From the NCBI GenBank assembly GCA_947561585.1, contig CANNZV010001605.1, positions 62,001-126,000 on the forward strand: 64,000 bases of DNA. The letters run 5' to 3'. Shown here one piece after another: positions 11,310-22,543 of this stretch; position 1 is the stretch's first letter, and every line of letters starts with the position of its first letter. Below the pieces are notes generated by a model, which ran no database searches, was not told the origin of the DNA, and saw only the letters and a program-made list of their open reading frames with translations. A program made the position numbers and the translations under genes. Source of the stretch: Caprella mutica (lineage: Eukaryota; Arthropoda; Malacostraca; Amphipoda; Caprellidae).

Positions 11310-11485
11310 CCAATTTTCCGGGTGGCAATCTTCCCACAGGTGCAGTTTTCCCACAGTGGCAATTTTCACAGTGGCAATTTTTCCACATTGGCATTTTCCC
11401 CCAGTTGTAATTTTCCCACAGTGGCAATTTTCCCAGTGGCTGTTTTCCCGAGGGCTGTATTCATATTGGCAATTTTCCTAGCACC
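11310..11485. repeat. 17-bp repeat, probable solo foldback arm
   Basis: About nine imperfect units of GGCAATTTTCCCACAGT. The array ends at 11485 in TTTTCCTAGCACC, which on the minus strand reads GGTGCTAGGAAAATTGCC. This is very like the right terminus of the element at 35484-36691. The other arm was not found. Confidence 0.6.
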
Positions 11486-12262
11486 GACGTAACACTCATT
11501 TTAGGTAACTGTAAACAGTCGGTAACTGAGTCGTTATCCTGCAAAACTTAAAGCATTTTATGTGTCTTTGCCCTATCAATATGATCTAAAATCTAAATTC
11601 TAAAGTAACAATAGTAATTTTAAAGACTTAATGCAATAAAAGGTAGATATATAATTTTTTCTGTTGGTATAGCTAAAAAAAATCGTAAATAGTTCTATTC
11701 TATAGTAGAAATTATAGTGGGAATCACTCCAAGTGGGTCCAACCTAATTTGCTCCATAAATAACTATTGATTTATTGGACATAATACTTTTTATTAACGT
11801 TCATACAAATGTGACTGTTGTAGTATAATTTTTCTATCAATATATTTTTAAACATGATAAGACGAACATAAACCTAAAGAGTATGCAACTTTAAATAATA
11901 TCATTTTTCATACATTGTTGAGCTATATATTTTTTATCAAATTTGGAATTAGCTAAAATATCTGAGAGAACCACCACTCTAAAAGGGGTTGTAAATCATT
12001 AAGTCTATGTACCAATCCCACGCTATAGATTCTAGATTAATAATAACAAATGAAATATTCTCTACCTGTGTAATGAACAGGAGTTCTGAACTCTAATAAC
12101 TTTTAAAGTTCGGACAAAAGACTATGAAATTATAAACTATTAAAATTCTCAGTGGTAAAACCACCCACACATAGGACGAAGTTTAAGGAGCCTAGGGTAT
12201 TTACACTATACAGCCTTGCAATTGTAAACCTAGTGTTAATTAGTAGTTGTGAGTACACTGTC
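11486..12262. other. AT-rich spacer, no gene seen
   Basis: No coding region or repeat structure was recognised up to the foldback element. Confidence 0.45.
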
Positions 12263-12271
12263 CAGTTCAGT

Positions 12272-13969
12272 GGTACACGGAAAACTGCCATGCTGTAAAC
12301 TGACAGGCGTAAAACTGCTGAAGCGGAAAACTACCAGGCGGAAAACTGCCAGTCACTTACTGGCACTTTAATGACTTTAGTCCATGATGACATTTGAATT
12401 TATAAAATAAAACCGTACGCCCTTCTTTGAGGAGTTAAGGGGAAATTTAAATTACAATAATACTATATAGATATTGGATTACTTAATATTCAAAGGAAAA
12501 TAATATTTCAACAAAGATACCTTATTAAAAACGGGTGTAGGTCATAACTCATAAGCCCCTCCGGTCAAGAGCCTCCCCGGTCATGAGCCCCCTCTTCGGT
12601 AATGAGCCCCCCCGGTCAAGAGCTTTCCCGGTTATGAGCCCCCTGTTTTTTAATCCTTATTTACCTATATTATTTAGTCCTTATTGACACTTTTGTCGTT
12701 CATTACTGATTAAACATAAAATATATGTATGTGTCCAATCCCCCCGCCAGGTCATTAAACAATCATGAAGTGTGCAGTACAACAAACTAGCAGATAAAAC
12801 AAACTACATTAGCAACTCTCAGTTATTTCTATCTACGTAGTTTTCATTTGTTTAACTAGGTAAATAAGGATTAAAAAAACAGGGGAGGGGGGGGGGGGCT
12901 CGTGACTGGGGGGCTTATGACATAGGGAGGCTAATCACCGGGGTGGGGAGAGCTCATGACCGGGGGGGTTCTTGACCGTACCCCATTAAATACACAGTAA
13001 CGAAACTTAAATTCACACAAAGAAATTATAATTACAATTTTTAACGTATTTGGTAAGTCACGTACATTTCAAAAAACTTGTGAAGTTAAGTATATATAGT
13101 CACTTGTTTTTAATTTCTTATTGCCTTCATCAATTTTGCCTTCGGTTCCGTAGCAAACGTTAAAAGCCACGTGTAATGATTTGTGATGACTAGCTATTTA
13201 GATATTCTCACAATAATATAAATATAAATTATACAATGAATTTAAGTGAATGTTTAATCAACTTATATGTATGTTCAATAATTATGACATTTACAATTTT
13301 ATTCTCCATATGAATTACACAACACCTTCATTTTTATAATATTCATTTATATGTAAAAAGTATTATTAATTAATATGCACTGCAATTAGATCGAGTGAAA
13401 TTGTGAGAGAATTAGGTAGGTAATAGCAGTTTAATAATCATAGATGTTGGGTTGCAAAGTCTAAATATTTCACAAACATCGATCAAAGTTGTTTTATACA
13501 AGCGAATATTAAACTTGAAGGCTTGTCCAATTCTCAAATTATAAAAAAAAATATAATTAGACACTAAACCCGTTATGAATTGATAATGTAAAGACGCGTT
13601 GTGTAAACAATGAAATTGTACTCCGTTTCTAATACAATTATTTCTTTGTTTCTTCTCTTAGTATTTTCTAAGAAAGGTGTTAGTTTTTAATTTCTGTATT
13701 GAATTTGTATATAATGATGTATTAAAAAAACTAATAGATTTGTTTACAATTAACTAGTATTTTTGTTTTGTAAACTAAGTAAAAATGAATGTCCCTTTAA
13801 CGAATGGCAAACGCCTTTTTTTATAAATTCAAATGTCATTATTGACTTAAGTCATTAAACTGCCAGTAAGTGACTGGCAATTTTACGCCTGGCACTTTTC
13901 CGCTTCGATAGTTTTCCGCTTGGCAGTTTTCCGTATGGCAATTTTCCGCCTGGCAGTTTTCCAGACACC
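12272..13969. mobile_element. Foldback-type element, 1698 bp, 9-bp target duplication
   Basis: The element is bounded by CAGTTCAGT at 12263-12271 and again at 13970-13978. It begins GGTACACGGAAAACTGCC and ends, as reverse complement, GGTGTCTGGAAAACTGCC. The terminal inverted repeats (about 12272-12400 and 13810-13969) are tandem copies of a GGAAAACTGCCAGGC-like unit followed by a shared unique part. Long inverted repeats built of short tandem units plus a 9-bp target duplication are the hallmarks of Drosophila FB (foldback) elements. No transposase frame is present, so it is non-autonomous. A second foldback element sits inside it at 12533-12984. Confidence 0.8.
12533..12984. mobile_element. 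Nested foldback element with GGTCATGAGCCCC arms
   Basis: The left arm (12533-12640) and inverted right arm (12880-12984) consist of 16-18-bp units such as GGTCATGAGCCCCC and GGTCAAGAGCC. Inside them is a shared stretch around TTTAATCCTTATTTACC. It starts GGGTGTAGGTCA and ends, reversed, GGGGTACGGTCA. The flanks are ATTAAAAAC at 12524-12532 and ATTAAATAC at 12985-12993, a 9-bp duplication with one mismatch. It contains a poly-G run near 12887-12898 and has no coding capacity. Confidence 0.7.
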
Positions 13970-13978
13970 CAGTTCAGT

Positions 13979-14319
13979 ATACCTCAGTGCCCTAAGGAGT
14001 TTGACGTGTGTGTTTTATTAACACATACAAACCTTCCCTTTCATTCTAATAGTCAAACTCATTAGGGTTAACTGATCGTATTAAGTAATATGTCTGTGTT
14101 TAAGTTAATAAAAAATAAAATACCTTTTTTTTTACTAGTTGACAATTCCTCATTTTAACCCGTTCATTAATTAGCGAAAAATTATTTAATACAATACTGA
14201 TCACTAAATGATGTAACGAATTCAACCCACAATAATGGCAAATGAAATTTAGGATTCTGGTAAAATCTACTTAGAGGAATTTGACTACTATCGAACACTT
14301 AAATTTTATGTGATACGTA
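13979..14319. other. Spacer left of the gene array, no gene seen
   Basis: Unique AT-rich DNA. Similarity to the 3' flanks of the other array copies begins at about 14330, so the left edge of the array lies near here. Confidence 0.45.
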
Positions 14320-14544
14320 TATAATGTGAAAATAAACCAAAAAGAATTCAGATGTTTCAAATAACAACTCAGTACAACAATTAGCTGATAATTTTATTGT
14401 AGTTTTTTTCGAAAAAATACACAAAGTCTTCCAAGATGTATCTAGTTTGTATATGTACACCTAAATAATATCATATCTATTTTGATAAAAAATTATCTAT
14501 TAAGAAGATCTAACTAATAGATGGGAAAAAGACTAGTGTGCTTT

Positions 14545-17286
14545 TCAGTGTCCATAAGATGGTTTTTCATATCCGTAAGAAGGTTTTTCGTATCCGTAAG
14601 ATGGTTTCTCATATCCGTAAACTGGTTTGGGGCAGACGGTCTTGTAAGCCAACTTGGTTTCGGTAACGTACTCGGGTACAAACTTGGTCTTGTATCCGAT
14701 CTTGGTTCTGAAGTTGGTCTTGGTAACGTATTGAGGTGTGTAGACCGTGCTGTAAACTGTCTGGTAGTTAACCTTGGTCTTGTAGACGGTTTGGTAGTTG
14801 GTTTCAGTGTGGTACTTGGGTACGTACTGTGTACTGGTGATGTACTTGGGTTGGTACTCTGTCTTGTACACGGTGTTGTGTTTGGTTACGTAGTTTACTT
14901 CGGGAACCTTTACGACCTTAGTTACGTATTCTGGCACGTATTCAGTCACGTATTTCGAAACGTATTCTGTGTTGTGGATGGTTTTGTAGATTTTCTTGGG
15001 GATCACTTGGGTTTCGTAGACTTTTTCATAGATTGGCACCTGTGCCGGAAAATAGGTTTGGAAATTTAAAAAATAGGCACCTAACTTAAAACGAAAAGAC
15101 TATAAGATAATTTAGTTAATTATTTCGCTCTAGGGTAGGACGCAGTGTTCGGAAAGTGAGTATTTAACTTGGTAGTGATAAGGTAATCAAATGTTTCAAT
15201 TGTCGGACATTCACAATATATGTTAAATCAAACTATCCGAATACTGTGAGTGTCAAAACAAAGCTACGTGCCCCTAGATACAATACAGGGTGGTGCAAAA
15301 AAAAGGAAACCCATTTTCAAATTAGTTTATATTAAAAACTATCAAAGCAAAAAAATTTTAAAAACATAGTTTTATTCGTTTACTTTTTCCGCAGCAAATT
15401 AAAAAAAGATAAATAAAAAGGGCTTGCGCGAGTACGAAATATACGAAACAAATTCATAATAGGTATAATTCATTTTATATGGATGCAAAAACATTAAATT
15501 CTATTATTTTTGTAACAAATAAGATAAAATAAAAAATAAGAATTACCATTTCAAAATTGGTTTTTGAGGTAAAATTGATATCTGTATAAAATCATTTCGC
15601 CGTTAATTTTTATCTCCTATTCGAAACCCTCAAAATGCAGCTGTTGTAACAATTTTTTTAAACACTGGAAACTTTAAACAGGTTCAACTTCATTTTGAAC
15701 AACGCTTTCTGGAAAGATTTCCACCAATTATAAAACCGTATTTACAAATGTTTATAAGTTCAAAACTGAAAAAAAACACTTTAAATTTGAACAAAAAGCG
15801 ATCATGTCGCAGATGAAAAGAATGAACAAATGGAAACATTAATCTTTTTCATGAACAGCTTATTGAATATTGAGAATACAAAAATATTAATCAGAAATTA
15901 GGATTTGACATCATTTAGGACACATTTCACCGAATTGTTAAACACGATTTGAGATATTATCCTTTGAAGAATTGCATCGAACTCTTAGAACTGATTTACC
16001 GCACTGTCTAAATTTCGCAAAATTGTTTCTGCAAAAAAATGCACATTTTGTAGAAGTTATCGTTATTGGTGATGAAGATGTATTTCCATGAATAAAAGAG
16101 TCAATAACAAAAGCATTAATTGAATGAAAAATAGTAGGATTTGTTATTTACTACTACCATATGGAAAGAAATTTTACCTATTATGAACTTTTTTGTGTTT
16201 TTCGTCCTCGCGCAAGCCCTATTTATTTACCTTTTTTTAATTTTCTGCAGGATGTTCAATTTTTGTCGTAACTTCTAACAGATTATCAAGATAGATGCAG
16301 AAAAAGTAAAGAAATAAAACTTTGTTTTAAAAAAATTTCTAGCTTTGATAGTTTGTAAAGACAAACTAATTTGAAAATGGGTTTTCTTTTTTTTGCGCCA
16401 CCTTGTATATCACAATCTATTTTGTGGATCACTATCTACGTGAGGTTGAAATCTCCGAATATAAAATTATAATACATCTTATCTAACTGAAATAGTGTCC
16501 TATGACAGGTATGTGGGGCCATAGAAGATTAAGACAGTTCCCATCCTAACCCTCTATGACCCCACTTTAATATTCTCTACATTTGGTTTCGTTGATAAAA
16601 AGAAAATTTTGCAAAAATATTTTGATTATTTTTTTAATATAATTCTCTAGAAAATTTGTTATTAATTCTCACCTGTTCGACAATGGTGGAATATATAATT
16701 TTTTTGTCTCCGTAGCAAGGGTCCACGTGGTGAACTGCGGGGTCCACAGGGAGGTAATCCTGACTGATACCATATCCACCTCCCAGGTCTGACAGAATGG
16801 AAGTAACACACGGGTGGATTATAGAAAAAACTATTAGGTAAAATACAATGAGGTAATTTAATGCTTTTAAAAGTGGTTCAATAAACTGTTTAGAATAATA
16901 TATAGATAAGATAAAATTAAGTTTGAATCCAATTTCCTAATATAGATTCTGTTTTCTTTTCATAATAATTATTTACTAAATGTTCTTTTATAAATGTAGC
17001 TAAAAGTTTTCTTTAATACAAATTTCATTTCCCATAAATCTATCATATGGGAAATAAATTTTTTCATCATTTTTATTTTTTATTTTATTAATTTCTAATG
17101 TAATTATTTTTTTTTTTCACCTGGCGTAGCTCCCAAAAGTCCGATACCGAGGGATGGTACGAAGTGACGGTCAGCAACGGCTTTAGCGGCGGGCTTGGGA
17201 TCGGCCGCGGGTTTCGGGTCGGGTTTTGCCGCTGCGTTTGTGAGGGCAATAACCGCCAAAAGGATGAGGGCACGATACTTGTACAT
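14545..17286 (-). CDS. Copy A: secreted Tyr/Thr-rich repeat protein
   Basis: Coding exons on the minus strand are 17286-17121, 16788-16673 and 15039-14545. All junctions are GT-AG (CCAG|GTGAAA, CTGTCAG|ACC, CAG|GTGAGA, CACAG|GTG) and give 258 aa. Residues 1-20 are a signal peptide (MYKYRALILLAVIALTNAAA). A KPDPKPAADPKPAA stretch and the conserved ADRHFVPSLGIGLLGATP follow. Exon 2 adds LGGGYGISQDYLPV and the first Cys. Exon 3 is a long Y/T/V/K pattern (YVTEYVPEYVTK type), then TVCPKP and a YGYEKPS tail. Against the other copies, A has one extra YGYEKPS unit, lacks six residues of the Pro/Ala stretch, and carries two exon-2 changes (VDP and HVD). A mariner-like element occupies its last intron. 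A polyadenylation signal candidate lies at 14393-14398. An extracellular structural role is inferred from composition only. Confidence 0.85.
15286..16405. mobile_element. Mariner-like element in last intron of copy A
   Basis: The element is flanked by TA at 15284-15285 and 16406-16407. It starts CAGGGTGGTGCAAAAAAAAG and ends, reversed, CAAGGTGGCGCAAAAAAAAG. The inverted arms extend about 150 bp and include GGGCTTGCGCGAG. In copies D, E and F the same intron position lacks it. The interior, on the plus strand near 15900-16130, has remnants such as KHDLRYYPLKNCIELLEL that resemble mariner/Tc3-type transposases, with stops. It is dead but structurally complete. Confidence 0.8.
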
Positions 17287-17469
17287 CGTGAGCTGAAAAA
17301 AATAATAATTAAAAAAACTGTGAATTTTTTTTGAAAAAATAATTTGAAAGAATAGATAAAAAATAATCTATTGTAAAATACTTTTAAAAATCACTGAAGA
17401 TCTTTTATTTTGAGATATTTTAATACTTTATAGTGTTTCATGCTATGTGGTAATTTAACTTCATAATAT

Positions 17470-17692
17470 TAATAGTGTACTAGCCCGTTAAGAATAACGC
17501 GTTCTTAATAATTTCAATATTTGTAACTAGTGTACTTGCCCGTTAGGAATAACGTGTTCTCAATAGTTTCAATATTTGTAACTAGTGTACTTGCCCGTTA
17601 GGAATAACGTGTTCTCAATAGTTTCAATATTTGTAACTAGTGTACTTGCCCGTTAAGAATAACGTGTTCTCAATAGTTTCAATATTTGTATA
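17470..17692. repeat. 55-bp tandem repeat in intron 1 of copy A
   Basis: Four copies of a unit containing GTGTACTTGCCCGTTAGGAA and TCAATAGTTTCAATATTTGTA. Copy D has three units at the same place and copy E has two. Copies B, C and F lack it. Confidence 0.85.
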
Positions 17693-17948
17693 ATTTAACT
17701 GTCCACACTTCTGCTCCCTCAGATTTAAATATGGTTATTATTTGAATAATGACGATAATATTATAGCATAGATTCCATACAAAATATAAATTCAATGACA
17801 GAGATTGTAAAGAATTCATTAAAGACTAAATTCGCATTTTTTAGATAATTTCTAATTTAGATAATGCAATCTTTTATTTAACTCATTTAATATTTAGTAT
17901 TCATGCTACCACCTGGTAACATTTTAGCCTGATTTCTGTATATTACTT

Positions 17949-18084
17949 AAGGGCACGGTTACACGAGCGGTTTTGGAGCGTTTTCAAAATCGTCGCGTAA
18001 CATGGATACATATGAAATGGGTTTAACAGTAAGCTTTCTCAGAGTCAAAAACGCTGTAAGAAACGCACGTTTCACTGGGCCCTG
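17949..18084. mobile_element. MITE with GGGCC termini in intron 1 of copy A
   Basis: Inverted ends AAGGGCACGGTTACACGAGCG and, reversed, AGGGCCCAGTGAAACGTGCG surround about 90 bp containing GGATACATATGAAATGGG. The same element is present at 42052-42206 and 52432-52586. It may be PIF/Harbinger-related by its GGGC ends and TTAA/TAA flanks, but that is tentative. Confidence 0.6.
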
Positions 18085-18476
18085 AAGCGTGACAGACAGA
18101 CAGAAAAAATAAAGATTAGGACATTATTTATGAGGTGATGAGTTTTTCAGTCACTTTAACATGTTACCTCACTTTGAAACTGTTTTTCTAGGTTATGGTT
18201 GGTATTGTTATTTATTATATTTTGCAACAATCACTGCTTGATATTAATAGAGGTTTATAAAACATCTATGACAAATTTTTCGCGATGAAAAAAAATAATG
18301 AAAAACCTCTGTGAATATTTTTTCGAGGAAAAGGTTTTTTTGTAATCGATTTTTCTTGATAAACGACTTGAATACTTTTTTCGTAAAAAAACGATTTTAA
18401 ATCATTTATTAAAAACGTTTTTCTAGTAATATTTTTTTCAAAAACGTTTTTCAAGTCTCTATTTTTTCTCACCCAC

Positions 18477-18564
18477 CTTTTTCGTTGGGATGCACTGAAG
18501 TTGTTTTCGTATCCAAGACAAACACTGAACTGATATGCAGATAAGAACGTGGCAGTTTATATAC
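18477..18564 (-). promoter_or_regulatory. Copy A promoter and 55-nt noncoding first exon
   Basis: On the minus strand a GTATATAAA box (18564-18556) is followed by TCAGT (18533-18529), placing the start at A18531, 32 bases from the T of the box. The 55-nt leader exon ends at 18477 with donor AAAG|GTGGGTGAG. It would splice to TTTTTCAG|CTCACG six bases before the ATG of the coding exon. A block with CCACTAGAGGCGTGG lies upstream at 18626-18612. All of this is repeated in copies B to F. Confidence 0.8.
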
Positions 18565-18626
18565 TCTGTGTGAGGAGTTGCCAGTTAGTCTATTTCCTGG
18601 TTATTATTGCACCACGCCTCTAGTGG

Positions 18627-19939
18627 CTCTATCATTATTGAATGACTTTGTAATTACTGAAGGATAGAAATAAGTAGTACGCTAACTGACATTATTGACT
18701 GATAACTTCGATGTGTTATTGTAAAAACTGCATTTGAGAGAAGTTCCACATAATTCGATCATATACAAAATCAGTATATAATAATTAATAGATAAGGTTG
18801 AATATTAATTATAAGATTTTTTCAAAGGACCCCTCCAAGCAAATTGGTTTTATGATTTAATCAATGAGACTAACATTTCTTATCTTTTTTTTTACAAACT
18901 CCATGAAATTTTATATGTATTTAAGGATTTTTATAATCAGAACTTTACAAAAATCGATCTACTTCCGACTTGCTAATTTCCATTCTTAAGAAAAAGAATA
19001 TACAGAGTTTGTTTTGAATGTCAACTAGGTATATATGATCAACTGAATATTAAATATTGAGTAAGGGAATAAAATTGGGAGAACCAATTATTATAAAAAC
19101 GTTTATTCACTTCAGGAAACAATTTGCATCCTAAACGAAAGCTGAACATCAGAACCGTAGACCGATAGTTGGGCCCAAGTCAATAAGGCCTCACGACAAT
19201 TGGGCCCCGGACAATTATTCCCCAAGACAAATATATTATATGCCTATTTTATAAGAAGACTGTGTAGTGAATGAGTTAAGATGTAGCAAATATGGAAAAT
19301 AAGAATGTGGATATTTTAGAAGAAACAGTAAAAAATATAGGTATTTTAACCCACCAAGACATGCCGAAATTGTTGGAACATATAAGCTGAATTAAGTTTG
19401 ATGTGAATTTGTGGAAACCTGTTCAGTTTTCAATATTGAAAAGTTTTTTGAATTAATATTGCAAAATATATTCTCATAATCTCATCTTATACCAACAGCT
19501 GTTCAATTCTTCTTAGTTCAATGTAACGAATAGCCTTTAAAATTTACCCATTTTATTAACTAAATATTACTGAAACTGAACTTTGTCAGACGATGTACAC
19601 TACACATTGGATCCATACGTAATAATTAATGTATTATACGACTTATTAAAATCTTTAAATATATTCATCACACCCAAACATGAATTTAGCATCCAAATGT
19701 GATTTAAAGGGGCTTCATAATATATCCCTTATCAGGTTTATCAATCAAGTTAAAACAATTTTATATATTGAGAATAAAAATGATATATAAAGCGTATTTT
19801 TAGAAAATATAAAGCGTATTTCAGAATATAAAAGAATATGTTCTTTTTATAATCTGACAGTACGAATTTATCTGTGCTGCAATTTATTTGGGGACCACAA
19901 CTATTTACTTGGCTACAGTTGATGTTGAGGTTCAGCCCT
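18627..19939. other. A/B spacer, promoter-side part: element relics
   Basis: It includes a copy of the dispersed element that starts GGACCCCTCCAAGCAAATTGG (near 18829). Then comes a block with GTTGGGCCCAAGTC and GACAATTGGGCCCCGG (19160-19225), related to the interior of the foldback element at 35484-36691. It is AT-rich and noncoding up to the minisatellite, and the same order recurs in the other five spacers. Confidence 0.65.
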
Positions 19940-20528
19940 GGAATTACCATTCAACAGGAGGGCTTTATAATGTGAATTGAAATAAATCATAGTTTGTACT
20001 GGAATTACAATTCAACAGGAGAGCTTTATAATGTGAATTGAAATAAATCATAGTTTGTACTGGAATTAAAATTCAACAGGAGAGCTTTATAATGTGAATT
20101 GAAATAAGTCATAGTTTGTACTGGAATTACAATTCAATAGGAGGACTTTATAATGTGAATTGAAATAAATCATAGTTTGTACTGGAATTACAATTCAACA
20201 GGATGGCTTTATAATGTGAATTGAAATAAGTCATAGTTTGTACTGGAATTACCATTCAACAGGAGGGCTTTATAATGTGAATTGAAATAAATCGTAGTTT
20301 GTACTGGAATTACAATTCAACAGGAGAGCTTTATAATGTGAATTGAAATAAATCATAGTTTGTACTGGAATTAAAATTCAACAGGAGAGCTTTATAATGT
20401 GAATTGAAATAAGTCATAGTTTGTACTGGAATTACAATTCAACAGGTTGGATTTATAATGTGAATGGGAATAAATCATAGTTTGTACTGTAATTACCATT
20501 CAACAGGAGTACTTTATAATGTGAATTG
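19940..20528. repeat. 61-bp minisatellite, A/B spacer
   Basis: About 9.7 copies of a unit starting GGAATTACCATTCAACAGG and containing CTTTATAATGTGAATTGAAA. The last unit breaks off at GAATTGAAG, where Tc1-like sequence begins. Confidence 0.9.
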
Positions 20529-21693
20529 AAGTTCCAAAAGGATTGTGCAACATATTGTTGCTTAACATAAGCAGTATGGAGTTGTTGATTCAAAACAGAA
20601 GAATGGTAGACCTCCCAAAGCAATGCTGAGAGAAGATCATGCAAGTCTTCAAAGTAGCTTGCAAGGTAGTTTCAACACTGCTGGTCAAATTTTTCGTGGA
20701 ATAGATGCCATGTCTGGTGGTACGGTGTCCCGGTCTACTTTTTTGCTTCCATTTCAACAAGTTGGTTTGCAATCATTTGTCCCTGCATCGAAGCTTTCAA
20801 TCTCAGAAAAGAAACGGGAAGTGTTACTTGTGTTTTATCATGAGTGTGTCGTTTGGTCGATTGATCAGTGGTCGAAAGTACATTCTAGTGATGAATGGAA
20901 GAAAAATAGAAATCTTTGGTTCTAATTGGAAAGTAAAAATTAAACGTAAAGTAGGGGAAATGTTAACTCTGAACTGCGTCAAGTAAACGGTTAATTTTGG
21001 AGGAGGTATAGTGTGTTGGTTTATGGGGTCATTTTTTCTTCTGGACTTGGTCCCATTGTTCGTCTACAAGGAGGAATTATTGAAGAAGTATAAAATTGCT
21101 CTTTCGCCATCATACTCTCCTCTATCAACAAGCAGCTGACCCTCAACCTCAGAGTTTCAAGCAGGACAACGTACCCTACAACTCAGATTAAAAAGTTAGG
21201 ACCCTGTTAGAATATGAAGAGATTGCTCTAATGAGCTGGCCTTCACAGAGTCCTGACCTCAATCGAATTGAGATTGTTCGGATAATAATTGGAGACTGTA
21301 CTCGGAGAAGAAACACAAGAAATGTGGAAGAATTGCGGACATTTCTCGAGGATGAATAGAAGATGGATAACTCCTTCATATTGTGCCAAATTTGTAAAAT
21401 TTTGTGGTAGAAGATGTATTGAACTGATACAGCGAAGAATTATTCACAAATTATCAAGTTAATTGCCAATATCCGCTAATATTTCAAAGTTTATGATGGC
21501 TACCATTAACTTATGACCAGAGCAAAATTCTACTATATTTGTCCAAATGCTTTGAAATTTCTTACGAATACCTATGAGTTCTACATATATAAAGTACGTG
21601 CACAATTTCAATAATGAGTGTTTTTGTACTTTTTTGGAAATTAAAGATTTAGATAACTTATTTTTGCCTACCCTTATATTTTGTCCACTACTG
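20529..21693 (+). pseudogene. 5'-truncated Tc1-like element, A/B spacer
   Basis: It lacks the left inverted repeat. The plus strand carries transposase remnants: REDHASLQSSLQGSFNTAGQ, then NFGGGSVLV-like and DNVPY, and WPSQSPDLN, spread over several frames with stops. It ends in the right terminal repeat TTGTCCACTACTG. The start is the fusion point with the 61-bp minisatellite, shared with the D/E, E/F and F/end spacers. Confidence 0.8.
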
Positions 21694-22543
21694 TACATCG
21701 AAAGTGTTACAATTATTCCAGTAAATCATTCCAGCATTTTATATATACAGTATATGTAATTGTCAAACCTTCTTAGAGTACATTAAACTCCCAAACCTAG
21801 CGTGAACTGATTAACGTAAAATCACTCAATTTGAAAGAATCGTCTCAGAGGACAACCAGCAAACTTCAAATAGATTCTACAGTGCGAAGTCCAATTCCGT
21901 GATCACCCAGAGAGTGTACTAATGCAAATTATTATTAGCGGCTACAATGTGTTAATGTCAATTATATTTTTCTCGTAGAGGCTAGAACTACTATTCTCCT
22001 GGCTACCATTTTGTCCCACTGCTCTCCCCATATTTCGACTATTCTCCTCATAGCCCATATTCACTGAACTGTGTATTTTCATAACAGTTAAAGTGTGTTT
22101 CAATTCTAATCTAAATCATAGAATTTTCAATTGAAAGTTGTTTCTATCTCTAAAAAAAAAATCATAGGCTCGACATTTTTAACTAACCACATATTACTAA
22201 GATCCATGAATCCAATTTTATCCCTTTGTTGCTTGTTTTTGGACTCCCTATAATAACTACATAGAGTAATTCATACATAATTTTAACTCATACAAATATG
22301 ATAATCAGTTTGAATTTTGAAAATAAGACAATAAGGATTCAGATGGTTCAATGACAACTCAGTACAACAATTAGCTGATATTTTTATTGTAGTTTTTCGT
22401 AACTATACACAATGTTTTCTAAGATGTATCTAGTTTTTTATTCATATCTACTTATGTATAAATACACCTAAATAATAGCTTATTTATTTTGATAGTAATT
22501 ATCTATCATTAAGAGTTAACATATTTAATGACTAGTATACTTT
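21694..22543. other. 3' flank of copy B, no further gene
   Basis: Conserved spacer that recurs upstream of each exon 3 in plus orientation. It contains TACAGTATATGTAATTGTC (the intact target of the DD37E insertion seen between E and F) and polyadenylation-signal candidates on the minus strand. No coding region was seen. Confidence 0.6.

Noticed and set aside
14521..15069. Long open frames of 129-182 codons on the plus strand opposite exon 3 of the array genes
   Set aside because: They are antisense to a Tyr/Thr/Val-rich exon and arise from its codon pattern. They lack splice context, and their ends vary between copies.
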